A stretch of 62,191 nucleotides of DNA from Dysgonamonadaceae bacterium (GTDB taxonomy: Bacteria; Bacteroidota; Bacteroidia; Bacteroidales; Azobacteroidaceae), in the NCBI GenBank assembly GCA_031257875.1, contig JAIRNV010000137.1:1-62191 (forward strand). The letters run 5' to 3'. Under the pieces are notes generated by a model. The model had not been told where the DNA came from and did not search any database. It saw only the letters and a list, made by a program, of their open reading frames with translations. The translations under genes and the position numbers were made by a program. Shown one piece after another: positions 44,778-53,201 of the stretch (its first letter is position 1; every line of letters begins with the position of its first letter).

Positions 44778-45276
44778 AATATTTTGCACATTGTTAATCT
44801 TGTTGTTTTCAGCATGTGTACACGAACAGGAGAAAATTGTCAGTTCGGAAACAGTTTTTGAAGTAGAAAACTATTCTGCAAAAGATATTATTTATGCTGT
44901 CAAGACGGAGATTGGGAACGATACTCTTTACCTCAAACCTCAAGACATCAAAAAAATGTCTTTTCGAAAAGAAAAAAAACAAGTCGTTGAAACATATCCT
45001 GCAGGTGAGACTCTCTTTGATTTGGTGGAATTTGTCAAATCTTATGAGCAAATGATATGTAGTTTGACCGATACTGCAAGATATATTCGTATCAGTGGAT
45101 TAGGAGCATCAGAACAAGATACCATATTTGATGCGAGTCGGCATGAATCTCTTGAAGGTGATGTTTTTAACAGGGTTGTCAGAGTTGTAATTGAAGTTAC
45201 AGACTCTTTGCTGACTATAGCAGAAAAGGATTACATCATGCTGAAAGAGTTCAAAGAGTACTATGCAAACGAATAA
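44770..45276 (+). CDS. Small lipoprotein 3, coupled to the metallopeptidase
   Basis: A 168-residue lipoprotein; signal MNRIFCTLLILLFSACVHEQ with lipobox cysteine 16. Its ATG lies inside the last codons of the peptidase gene (TATGAATAG), so translation is coupled. It shares ENYSAKDIIYAVKTEIGNDT and the end TDSLLTIAEKDYIMLKEFKEYY with lipoproteins 1 and 2; the central region is different. A cognate inhibitor or immunity role toward the peptidase is inferred from coupling and divergence. Confidence 0.7.
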   Translation: MNRIFCTLLILLFSACVHEQEKIVSSETVFEVENYSAKDIIYAVKTEIGNDTLYLKPQDIKKMSFRKEKKQVVETYPAGETLFDLVEFVKSYEQMICSLTDTARYIRISGLGASEQDTIFDASRHESLEGDVFNRVVRVVIEVTDSLLTIAEKDYIMLKEFKEYYANE

Positions 45277-45298
45277 CAATAAAACTGTACATCACCCC

Positions 45299-45530
45299 TA
45301 TATTGGGATAATATTACATATAGTGTACTTGACGGTACAAATGCATGCATGAAAGACATTTTGAAACATTGACATTTCAGGATATTTTATTCACTGTCAT
45401 GCAAAAGGATTACGGTATGCTGGATAAATTTCGTGAGTACTATGATAGATAATAATAGCAATATAACTATAAAAGAATAATATAAACTGTTTCTTAAATT
45501 TCAATATGTATGTTTAGATTTGAACATCCC
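45299..45530 (+). repeat. Duplicated lipoprotein-2 3' end and batB leader
   Basis: Nearly identical to 42233-42463, apart from a four-base deletion and single changes. It holds the last 50 codons of lipoprotein 2 (stop at 45450-45452) and the leader and first codons of batB, which here continue into the intact gene. Confidence 0.92.
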
Positions 45531-46529
45531 GAATATCTGTATTTGCTGGTATTATTGCCCGCTTTTTTGTTTCTCTTCCTGTACTCCATGTACATCAAAA
45601 AAAGGAATCTGAAAAGACTTGGCAACATGAAGATTCTTCGCGGATTAATGCCCGATGTAGCCTTGAAAAAGCAACATCTGAAATTTTGGCTGTCGTTTGT
45701 CTGCCTGGGCTTATTCATAGTGATCATTGCAGGTCCGCAATTCGGCTCAAAACTGGAAACCGTCAAACGGCAAGGCATCGAAGCAATGATTTGTTTGGAC
45801 GTATCCAATTCCATGCTATCCAACGATATCAATCCAAGCCGTCTGGAAAAGTCCAAACAGATTTTATCCAGATTGATCGACGATTTACGCGATGATAAAA
45901 TCGGCCTGATTGTCTTTGCCGGCGATGCTTTTATCCAGTTGCCCGTTACTTCGGATTATGTTTCGGCAAAAATGTTTTTGTCTTCCATCAATCCGTCTAT
46001 GGTTCCGACGCAGGGAACGGCTATCGGAGCCGCCATCAATTTGGCAATCAGTTCTTTTTCTCCTTCGGAAAAATCGGAAAAAACGATTATCCTGATTACC
46101 GACGGGGAAAACCACGAAGACGACGCCCTGGGCGCCGCTAAAGCCGCAAACGAAAAAGGAATCAAAATCAACGTCCTGGGCGTAGGATCGCTTCAGGGAG
46201 GCCCCATCCCTACGCCAGGCAACAATTATCAAAAGGATAAAGACGGGACGATGGTTATTACCCGGCTGAATGAACAAATGTGTCAAGAGATTGCAACAAC
46301 CGGCAATGGTATGTATGCAAGAACCGACAACACAAACAGCGCGCTGAAAGCCCTGCAAAAGGAACTGGCCAAATTGACCAAATCGGAAGTGGAAAGTAAA
46401 ATTTATTCTTCTTATGATGAAAAATACCTGATTCCCGCCTGGTTTTTGCTGTTTCTTTTAATCGGGGAATTTTTTATTTTAGATAGAAAAAACAGGGTTT
46501 TAAGTAAAATCAAACTTTTTAAAATCTGA
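45510..46529 (+). CDS. batB: BatB, VWA-domain membrane protein
   Basis: A 339-residue inner-membrane protein. Hydrophobic segments near 8-25 and 60-78 flank the conserved start; the VWA domain has MIDAS LDVSNSM at about residue 96 and LITDGENHEDDALGAAKAANEKGI. A C-terminal membrane helix follows (about 312-330). It is the partner of BatA. The first seven codons and the leader are duplicated 3 kb upstream. Confidence 0.93.
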   Translation: MFRFEHPEYLYLLVLLPAFLFLFLYSMYIKKRNLKRLGNMKILRGLMPDVALKKQHLKFWLSFVCLGLFIVIIAGPQFGSKLETVKRQGIEAMICLDVSNSMLSNDINPSRLEKSKQILSRLIDDLRDDKIGLIVFAGDAFIQLPVTSDYVSAKMFLSSINPSMVPTQGTAIGAAINLAISSFSPSEKSEKTIILITDGENHEDDALGAAKAANEKGIKINVLGVGSLQGGPIPTPGNNYQKDKDGTMVITRLNEQMCQEIATTGNGMYARTDNTNSALKALQKELAKLTKSEVESKIYSSYDEKYLIPAWFLLFLLIGEFFILDRKNRVLSKIKLFKI

Positions 46530-46544
46530 TAATGCGAAATTTTC

Positions 46545-46991
46545 ATGGATAAAAATCCCATACAGGAAGCAAACCGTTATCTTGCGAATGCAAGACAAAT
46601 CTTATCGGAAAAAGCCAAAAAGGATGGCGACTTTTACGGCGATCGGAAGTATGTTAAAATAGCCGGTCACACGGCATGGTGCGGCGTATTAATAGCTCTT
46701 GACGCGGTATTGAACGTCCGCAGAAACTTAAAAAAGAATCAGCGTCCTGATTTTAATGATTATTTGTCGGCGGTTTCCAGGATAGATTCAAAAACGTCCC
46801 GCCTTTTACTGGCGGCTTATGAAACGCTTCATAAATCTCTTGGGTATGACGGTAATCCTGATTACAAAATAGTTCAACGCAGTCTTGATCAGGCTCGACT
46901 GTTAATTGACTGGGCTTCTCAACATGAGCAGCCAGCCGCTCCGGCGTCTTCGCGCAAAAGTCCGTTTTTAAGTATCTTAAAGTTTTGGTAA
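46545..46991 (+). CDS. DUF5618-like helical protein, copy 2
   Basis: A 148-residue paralogue of the protein at 37169: MDKNPIQEANRYLANARQIL, GDFYGDRKYVKIAGHTAWCGVLIALDAVL and LHKSLGYDGNPDYKIVQRSLDQARLLIDWA. It ends in an extra AAPASSRKSPFLSILKFW tail. It lies 15 bp after batB and 31 bp before batC, so it is part of the operon. There is no 48-residue partner gene here. Function unknown. Confidence 0.65.
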   Translation: MDKNPIQEANRYLANARQILSEKAKKDGDFYGDRKYVKIAGHTAWCGVLIALDAVLNVRRNLKKNQRPDFNDYLSAVSRIDSKTSRLLLAAYETLHKSLGYDGNPDYKIVQRSLDQARLLIDWASQHEQPAAPASSRKSPFLSILKFW

Positions 46992-47022
46992 GATTATGTG
47001 AAACGATGATAAATTTATAATT

Positions 47023-47721
47023 ATGAGGAAAATTTTCTATGTGTTTTTGTCCGTCGTTATCGCTTTTTCGACGCCCGCTTTTTCCCAAAAAGAGGTCAGA
47101 AAAGAATTGAGAAAAGGAAATAAGGAGTATAAAGGGGAAAAATATACCGAAGCTGAAATCAATTACAGGAAAGCTTTGGAATCGAATGCCCGTTCGAAAG
47201 AGGCCGCTTATAATCTGGGAAACAGCCTGTACAAACAGTCTAAATTCCCGGAAGCCGCAGAACAGTACCAGGCCGCGCTTTCCGGGGAAAAAGACAACAA
47301 TCTTGCCGCCGCCGACTGGCACAATATTGGAAACGTCTTTATGAACAATAAAGAGTATCAAAAAAGCGTTGATGCATATAAACAGTCGCTCCGGTTGAAT
47401 CCGGGCGACGACGAGACTCGCTATAATCTGGCTCTGGCTCAAAAATTGCTGGCAGATCAACAGCAGCAGCAACAAAACAATCAGAATAAGGACAAGCAGG
47501 AGCAGAACAAAGACGAACAGCAAAAACAGGATCAACAAAAGCAAGACCAACAGCAAGACAGGCAGGAGCAGCAACAACAGCAAAATCCCGATGAAATGCA
47601 GAAGGAAAATGCGGAACAGATTCTAAACGCAATGATGCAAAACGAACGCAACACGCAGGAAAAAGTGAAAGCGGAACAGGTAAGACAACAAAAACAACGG
47701 AAAACGGATAAGAACTGGTAA
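47023..47721 (+). CDS. batC: BatC, periplasmic TPR protein
   Basis: A 232-residue protein with a signal peptide (MRKIFYVFLSVVIAFSTPAFSQ) and three TPR units (TEAEINYRKALESNARSKEAAYNLGNSLY, FPEAAEQYQAALSGEKD, YQKSVDAYKQSLRLNPGDDET). A long Gln/Asp/Lys-rich low-complexity tail follows (about 148-210). It is normally found between batB and batD and is thought to scaffold the periplasmic side of the Bat complex. Confidence 0.88.
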   Translation: MRKIFYVFLSVVIAFSTPAFSQKEVRKELRKGNKEYKGEKYTEAEINYRKALESNARSKEAAYNLGNSLYKQSKFPEAAEQYQAALSGEKDNNLAAADWHNIGNVFMNNKEYQKSVDAYKQSLRLNPGDDETRYNLALAQKLLADQQQQQQNNQNKDKQEQNKDEQQKQDQQKQDQQQDRQEQQQQQNPDEMQKENAEQILNAMMQNERNTQEKVKAEQVRQQKQRKTDKNW

Positions 47722-47726
47722 AAAGT

Positions 47727-49574
47727 ATGAGGAAATTAATTCTTTTATTTACGGTATTTTGCCTGGGAATCGGACGGATTGCCGCCCAGGAAGTAACATT
47801 CAGAGCCTCTTCCGAAAGAACGGTTGTTGTCAATCAGCAATTCAGGATAGCTTACACGCTATCGACTTCCGGTCAGGAGAAAGCAAAAAATTTGCAACTG
47901 GGCGATATTAAAAATTTTGAGATTCTATACGAACCGGTGCTTTCCCAGCAAGGTTCCTCCACAAGTATTATTAACGGGAAAATGACATCCTCGTTCACGG
48001 CTGTTTACACTTGTGTAGTCATGGCCAAAACGGAAGGAACATTTACCATACCGCCGGCCACAATTACCGTGGGAAACAGTACATATAAATCCAACGAATT
48101 GACTGTCACGGCGCTTCCTGCCGAGCAGGCAGCGAACGCGGCGGCTCACAATAATAACGCTTCGCAGGCCGAACAGCAGCAAGTGGCGAGCGCTTCATCC
48201 AATAAAGATGTGTTCGTTGTTATGCACGTATCCAAAAATTCCGTTTATGAAAATGAAGGATTCTTAGTTACTTTCAAATTGTATTCTTTGGTTGATGTTA
48301 GTGGTTTTGAAGGCGCTAAATTTCCTGAATTTGAAGGATTTATTTCCCAGGAAATAGATTTGGGATCGAATACGCAAATGAAGCTGGAGGCTTACAACGG
48401 ACGCAATTACCGCACCGCAATAATTAAACAAACCGTCCTGTATCCGCAACGTTCGGGAAAAATCACGATTGGCGCCGGAAAATTCGACGTCGTTGCCCGT
48501 ATCCGTTCCCAACAAAGGGTCAGAAGTTTTTTCGACGACTTTTTTGATACTTATTCGGATGTCAAAAAATCATTGACTTCCGCGCCGGTAACGATTAATG
48601 TCAAGCCTTTGCCCGCCGGTAAACCGGCTTCTTTTTCGGGCGCCGTCGGCGAATATGCAATGACTTCGTCTATCAGTTCCAATGAAGTGAAATCAGACGA
48701 CGCCGTTACCGTCAAAGTGAACATTTCCGGAAACGGGAATATCAAATTGCTTAAAAACCCGGAAGTTGTTTTTCCCAACGACTTTGAAGTATTTGATCCC
48801 GTTGTCGATACGAAAACCAATGTTACCCAGTCGGGCGTCAGGGGAACTAAATCCATTGAGTACAACGCGATTCCGCGTTATGCCGGCGATTTTACCATTC
48901 CTAAAGCCGAATTTTCTTATTTCGACCTGAAATCGCAGACTTACCGGACGTTGAGCACTCCGGAATATAAATTGCACGTTGAACAGGGGGAAGCCGGAAG
49001 CGGAAGCGTTACCGCGCCCGTTCTCAATGCAACGGACAAGGAAAGTATTCGCTTTTTGGGAAAAGACATCCGGTACATCAAGACGGAAAATTACAGGTTC
49101 CACAAAGGTTCGTTTTTCTTTGGGTCGTTTAATTATTACCTGTTTTATATCGTTCCTGCTTTGCTGTTTATCGTCCTGTTTATCATTTACCGGAAACAGG
49201 CGGCCGAGAATGCCAATATCGCCCTGGTACGCACTAAAAAAGCCAATAAAGTCGCCTCCAAACGCCTGAAAACGGCCGCTAAATACTTGAACGAAAATAA
49301 ACACGAGGCTTTTTACGATGAAACATTGAAAGCTGTTTGGGGTTATCTGAGTGATAAATTGAATATTCCGGTTTCGGCTTTGACCAAAGACAATGTAGAA
49401 GCCAATTTAACTCAATACGGAGTGGATGAAAATTTAATCCACGATTTCAGGAATATCCTCGACACGGCGGAATTTGCGCGTTTTGCGCCTGCACAGGAAA
49501 GCGGGGCGATGGACGAACTGTATCATTCGACCGTTAAAGCGATAGATAAAATGGAAAGTATCATCAAAAAATAA
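47727..49574 (+). CDS. batD: BatD, periplasmic beta-domain protein
   Basis: A 615-residue protein with signal MRKLILLFTVFCLGIGRIAAQ and several oxygen-tolerance (BatD) repeats: VTFRASSERTVVVNQQFRIAYTL, KNSVYENEGFLVTFKLYSL and SISSNEVKSDDAVTVKVNISGNGNIKLL. One membrane helix lies near 470-490 (YYLFYIVPALLFIVLFIIY). The cytoplasmic C-terminal helical domain ends RNILDTAEFARFAPAQE. It starts 5 bp after batC. Confidence 0.92.
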   Translation: MRKLILLFTVFCLGIGRIAAQEVTFRASSERTVVVNQQFRIAYTLSTSGQEKAKNLQLGDIKNFEILYEPVLSQQGSSTSIINGKMTSSFTAVYTCVVMAKTEGTFTIPPATITVGNSTYKSNELTVTALPAEQAANAAAHNNNASQAEQQQVASASSNKDVFVVMHVSKNSVYENEGFLVTFKLYSLVDVSGFEGAKFPEFEGFISQEIDLGSNTQMKLEAYNGRNYRTAIIKQTVLYPQRSGKITIGAGKFDVVARIRSQQRVRSFFDDFFDTYSDVKKSLTSAPVTINVKPLPAGKPASFSGAVGEYAMTSSISSNEVKSDDAVTVKVNISGNGNIKLLKNPEVVFPNDFEVFDPVVDTKTNVTQSGVRGTKSIEYNAIPRYAGDFTIPKAEFSYFDLKSQTYRTLSTPEYKLHVEQGEAGSGSVTAPVLNATDKESIRFLGKDIRYIKTENYRFHKGSFFFGSFNYYLFYIVPALLFIVLFIIYRKQAAENANIALVRTKKANKVASKRLKTAAKYLNENKHEAFYDETLKAVWGYLSDKLNIPVSALTKDNVEANLTQYGVDENLIHDFRNILDTAEFARFAPAQESGAMDELYHSTVKAIDKMESIIKK

Positions 49575-49584
49575 GGCAGAGAAA

Positions 49585-50334
49585 ATGAAGAAACTATTTT
49601 ATATCTTAACTGTAATTTTACTCGCAACAACTCATTTGTCGGCGCAAGATATACTGCAAGCTGCAAATGAAGCCTACGCCAAAGGTGATTTTACGAAAGC
49701 CGCAGAATGGTACGAAGCCGCCCTGAAAGAAAAGGGAGAGTCGGCAACGGTTTATTATAATTTGGGCAACAGCTATTACAAAGCCAACAAAATCGCTCCG
49801 AGTATTTTAAATTACGAACGGGCGCTCCTGCTGGAACCGGGAAACGGCGATATTCGCTTCAATTTGGAAATTGCAAAACTGAAAACCGTTGATAAAATCG
49901 AACCTGTCGGGGAATTTTTTCTTACCTCATGGTTTCATTCGATAGAAGACAGCCTGAGCGCCGATGCCTGGAGCAGATTCGGTATTATATGCTTTCTCCT
50001 GTTGATTGGCAGCCTGTTTCTCTTTTTCTTTTCCCGTAAGATATTAATCAAAAAATCAGGCTTTTATGCCGGTATTTGTTTGCTTGTATTAGTAATTTTC
50101 GGGAATATTTTCGCCTGCAATCAAAAGAAAAGCCTGACGCAACGCGACAGCGCCATCATTTTCGTACCTACGACCACCATCAAAAGTTCGCCGTCCGACA
50201 GCGGCACCGACCTGTTCATCCTCCACGAAGGCGCCAAAGTGAAACTGAAAAACGCAATCGGCAACTGGAATGAAATCGAAACGGCCGACGGCAATATCGG
50301 TTGGATTAAACGCAGTGAGATTGCGGTGATTTGA
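49585..50334 (+). CDS. batE: BatE, TPR and SH3-like domain protein
   Basis: A 249-residue protein. Signal MKKLFYILTVILLATTHLSAQ, two TPR units (DILQAANEAYAKGDFTKAAEWYEAAL, ATVYYNLGNSYYKANKIAPSILNYERALLLEPGNGD), two membrane helices (about 130-150 and 158-176) and a C-terminal bacterial SH3 domain (VPTTTIKSSPSDSGTDLFILHEGAKVKLKN, IGWIKRSEI). It is the last gene of the bat operon. The uvrA promoter follows directly. Confidence 0.9.
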   Translation: MKKLFYILTVILLATTHLSAQDILQAANEAYAKGDFTKAAEWYEAALKEKGESATVYYNLGNSYYKANKIAPSILNYERALLLEPGNGDIRFNLEIAKLKTVDKIEPVGEFFLTSWFHSIEDSLSADAWSRFGIICFLLLIGSLFLFFFSRKILIKKSGFYAGICLLVLVIFGNIFACNQKKSLTQRDSAIIFVPTTTIKSSPSDSGTDLFILHEGAKVKLKNAIGNWNEIETADGNIGWIKRSEIAVI

Positions 50335-50366
50335 AAAACCGTATACCGTTGCAAAGAAATTTTGTG

Positions 50367-50374
50367 TACTTTTG
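50367..50374 (+). promoter_or_regulatory. uvrA -7 element TACTTTTG next to the start codon
   Basis: TACTTTTG matches TAnnTTTG, with only four bases (CACA) before the uvrA ATG at 50379. This predicts a leaderless or nearly leaderless mRNA. Confidence 0.4.
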
Positions 50375-50378
50375 CACA

Positions 50379-53201
50379 ATGGAAAATTACAACGAAGTCA
50401 TCGACATCCAGGGCGCCCGCGTTCACAACTTAAAAAATATTGACGTCCGGATTCCCCGCAACAAATTTACCGTTATTACAGGCTTGAGCGGAAGCGGGAA
50501 GTCTTCTCTGGCTTTCGACACTGTTTTTGCAGAAGGACAGCGGCGTTATATTGAAACGTTTTCGGCTTATGCCCGCTCTTTTCTCGGTAATCTCGAACGT
50601 CCCGACGTGGACAATATCTCCGGCTTAAGCCCTGTTATTTCCATCGAACAGAAAACGACTAACCGCAGCCCCCGTTCGACGGTGGGAACGACAACGGAAA
50701 TTTATGATTTTCTCCGTCTCCTTTATGCCCGCGCCGCTGACGCTTATTCTTACCTGTCGGGTGAAAAAATGGTTAAATATACGGAAGAACAAATCGTTAG
50801 TCTGATTATCAATCAGTACGAACAAAAAAAAGTTTATATCCTGGCTCCGGTTGTCAGGAACAGGAAAGGGCATTACAAAGAATTATTCGAACATTTGCAA
50901 AAGAAGGGCTTTCTGAATGTCCGCACAGACGGTCAATTGCGTGAAATCGTTCCCGGTTTGAAATTAGACCGTTACAAAAATCACTCGGTGGAAGTGGTAA
51001 TTGACAAACTGCTCATCAATCAAAAAGATGAAAACAGGGTGAAAGAAAGTGTGAAAACCGCGCTGCGCATCGGCGAAGGTTTGTTGCAGATTCTTGAACC
51101 GGAAACCGGTGAAATCCGCTATTTCAGCCGGCAGTTGATGTGCCCCGTCACGGGACTGTCTTACAGCGAGCCGGCGCCGCATAATTTCTCGTTCAATTCT
51201 CCACAGGGCGCTTGCCCTAAATGTAAAGGACTGGGTTATGTGAATCAGATTGATTTGAAAAAAATTATTCCAAATCCCGATTTGAATATTTATCAAGGCG
51301 GTATCGTTCCTCTGGGAAAATATCGTAATGTGTTGATTTTTTGGCAAATCGAAGCCATTCTGGAAAAATACGGAGTTTCCCTGAAAACGCCTTTGAAAGA
51401 CGTTCCCGAAGAAGCCATCGACGAAATTATGAACGGCACGGAAGACCGCCTGCATATCAAAAACGAATCTTTGGGCAATTCCAACTATTTCCTTTCTTTT
51501 GAAGGTGTTAACAAGTACATAACCATCCAGCAGGAACAGGACACTTCGGCGACTGCTCAAAAATGGGCAGACCAGTTTATCCGAACCCTGGTTTGTCCCG
51601 AATGTCACGGGCAAAGACTGAACAGGGAGGCCTTACATTATTTATTGAACGGAAAAAATATTGCCGATTTGTCGGGAATGGATATTTCGGAACTTTATGA
51701 ATGGCTAAATGATCTGAACAGGCATTTGTCGGCCAGACAAAAAGCCATTGCAAAGGAAATTCTCAAAGAAATCTGTTCAAGGCTTCGGTTTCTGCTGAAC
51801 GTCGGACTGGATTATCTGGCATTGAACCGGGCATCCGTGAGCCTTTCGGGAGGAGAAAGCCAGCGCATCCGGCTGGCTACCCAAATCGGATCGCAACTGG
51901 TTAATGTGCTGTATATTCTTGACGAGCCGAGCATTGGCCTGCACCAGCGCGACAACGGACGCTTAATCGAGTCGTTGAAACAGTTGCGCGACACTGGCAA
52001 TTCGGTTATCGTTGTGGAACACGATAAAGACATGATGTTGAACGCCGATTATGTGATTGACCTTGGTCCCCGCGCCGGCCGCAAAGGTGGTGAACTCGTT
52101 TTCGCTGGCACACCGAATGAATTACTCCGGGCAGATACTTTAACTTCTTCGTACTTAAACGGGAAAGTGACCATTCCCATTCCCATTCCCCCGAAAAGAA
52201 GGGAAGGAAACGGAAAAGAAATTATTTTGAGGAACGCTTCGGGCAATAACCTGAAAAATGTAACGGTTCATTTGCCTTTGGGAAAATTTATCTGTGTTAC
52301 CGGCGTTTCCGGAAGTGGAAAATCTTCCCTTATCAACGACACGCTCGAGCCGGTTATCAGCCAAAAACTGTACCGTTCCCTTCAGGATCCGCTTCCTTAT
52401 GAATCTATTGAAGGACTGGAACATATCGACAAAATTGTCAATGTCGATCAATCTCCCATCGGGAAAACGCCACGTTCCAATCCGGCCACCTATACCGGTA
52501 TTTTTTCCGACATCCGCAACCTGTTTGCCGAAATGCCCGAATCGAAAATACGCGGTTATAAACCCGGACGATTTTCGTTCAACGTGGCGGGCGGGCGTTG
52601 CGACACCTGTAGCGGAAACGGTTATAAATCCATCGAAATGAATTTCCTGCCCGACGTGATGGTACCCTGTGAGGTTTGTCACGGAAAACGTTACAACCGT
52701 GAAACGCTCGAAGTCCGCTACAAGGGAAAATCTATCGCCGACGTTCTGGACATGACCATCAATATGGCTGTCGAATTTTTTGAAAACGTGCCGTGCATTT
52801 ACCACAAAATCAAAGTGATGCAAGACGTCGGCCTGGGTTACATTAAACTTGGGCAATCGTCCACCACCCTGTCGGGCGGTGAAAGCCAGCGCGTGAAACT
52901 GGCAGCAGAACTGGCCAAACGGGATACCGGAAAAACGCTTTATATTTTGGACGAACCGACTACCGGTCTGCATTTTGAGGACATCAAAGTGTTGCTCGAA
53001 GTCATCAACCGCCTGGTTGACAAGGGAAATACCATGATTATTATTGAACACAATCTGGATGTTATTAAATGTGCCGATTACATTATTGACATGGGGCCGG
53101 AAGGCGGCAGGGGCGGCGGCGAAGTGCTTTTTGCCGGGACTCCTGAGGAACTGGTAAAATCGGGCGCGGGTTTTACGGCTGCTTTTTTGGCGAAAGAGTA
53201 G
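50379..53201 (+). CDS. uvrA: Excinuclease ABC subunit A
   Basis: The damage-recognition ATPase of nucleotide excision repair; 940 residues from MENYNEVIDIQGARVHNLKNIDV (ATG at 50379; the longer frame has no family support). The first ABC module has GLSGSGKSSLAFDT near residue 35 and signature SLSGGESQRIRLATQIGS with LDEPSIGLHQRDN. The second has GVSGSGKSSLINDTL, TLSGGESQRVKLAAELAKR and LDEPTTGLHFEDI. Zinc modules are visible in CPVTG...CPKCKG and CDTCSGNG...CEVCHGKRY. Its 3' end overlaps the convergent membrane-protein gene by 29 bp. Confidence 0.97.
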   Translation: MENYNEVIDIQGARVHNLKNIDVRIPRNKFTVITGLSGSGKSSLAFDTVFAEGQRRYIETFSAYARSFLGNLERPDVDNISGLSPVISIEQKTTNRSPRSTVGTTTEIYDFLRLLYARAADAYSYLSGEKMVKYTEEQIVSLIINQYEQKKVYILAPVVRNRKGHYKELFEHLQKKGFLNVRTDGQLREIVPGLKLDRYKNHSVEVVIDKLLINQKDENRVKESVKTALRIGEGLLQILEPETGEIRYFSRQLMCPVTGLSYSEPAPHNFSFNSPQGACPKCKGLGYVNQIDLKKIIPNPDLNIYQGGIVPLGKYRNVLIFWQIEAILEKYGVSLKTPLKDVPEEAIDEIMNGTEDRLHIKNESLGNSNYFLSFEGVNKYITIQQEQDTSATAQKWADQFIRTLVCPECHGQRLNREALHYLLNGKNIADLSGMDISELYEWLNDLNRHLSARQKAIAKEILKEICSRLRFLLNVGLDYLALNRASVSLSGGESQRIRLATQIGSQLVNVLYILDEPSIGLHQRDNGRLIESLKQLRDTGNSVIVVEHDKDMMLNADYVIDLGPRAGRKGGELVFAGTPNELLRADTLTSSYLNGKVTIPIPIPPKRREGNGKEIILRNASGNNLKNVTVHLPLGKFICVTGVSGSGKSSLINDTLEPVISQKLYRSLQDPLPYESIEGLEHIDKIVNVDQSPIGKTPRSNPATYTGIFSDIRNLFAEMPESKIRGYKPGRFSFNVAGGRCDTCSGNGYKSIEMNFLPDVMVPCEVCHGKRYNRETLEVRYKGKSIADVLDMTINMAVEFFENVPCIYHKIKVMQDVGLGYIKLGQSSTTLSGGESQRVKLAAELAKRDTGKTLYILDEPTTGLHFEDIKVLLEVINRLVDKGNTMIIIEHNLDVIKCADYIIDMGPEGGRGGGEVLFAGTPEELVKSGAGFTAAFLAKE

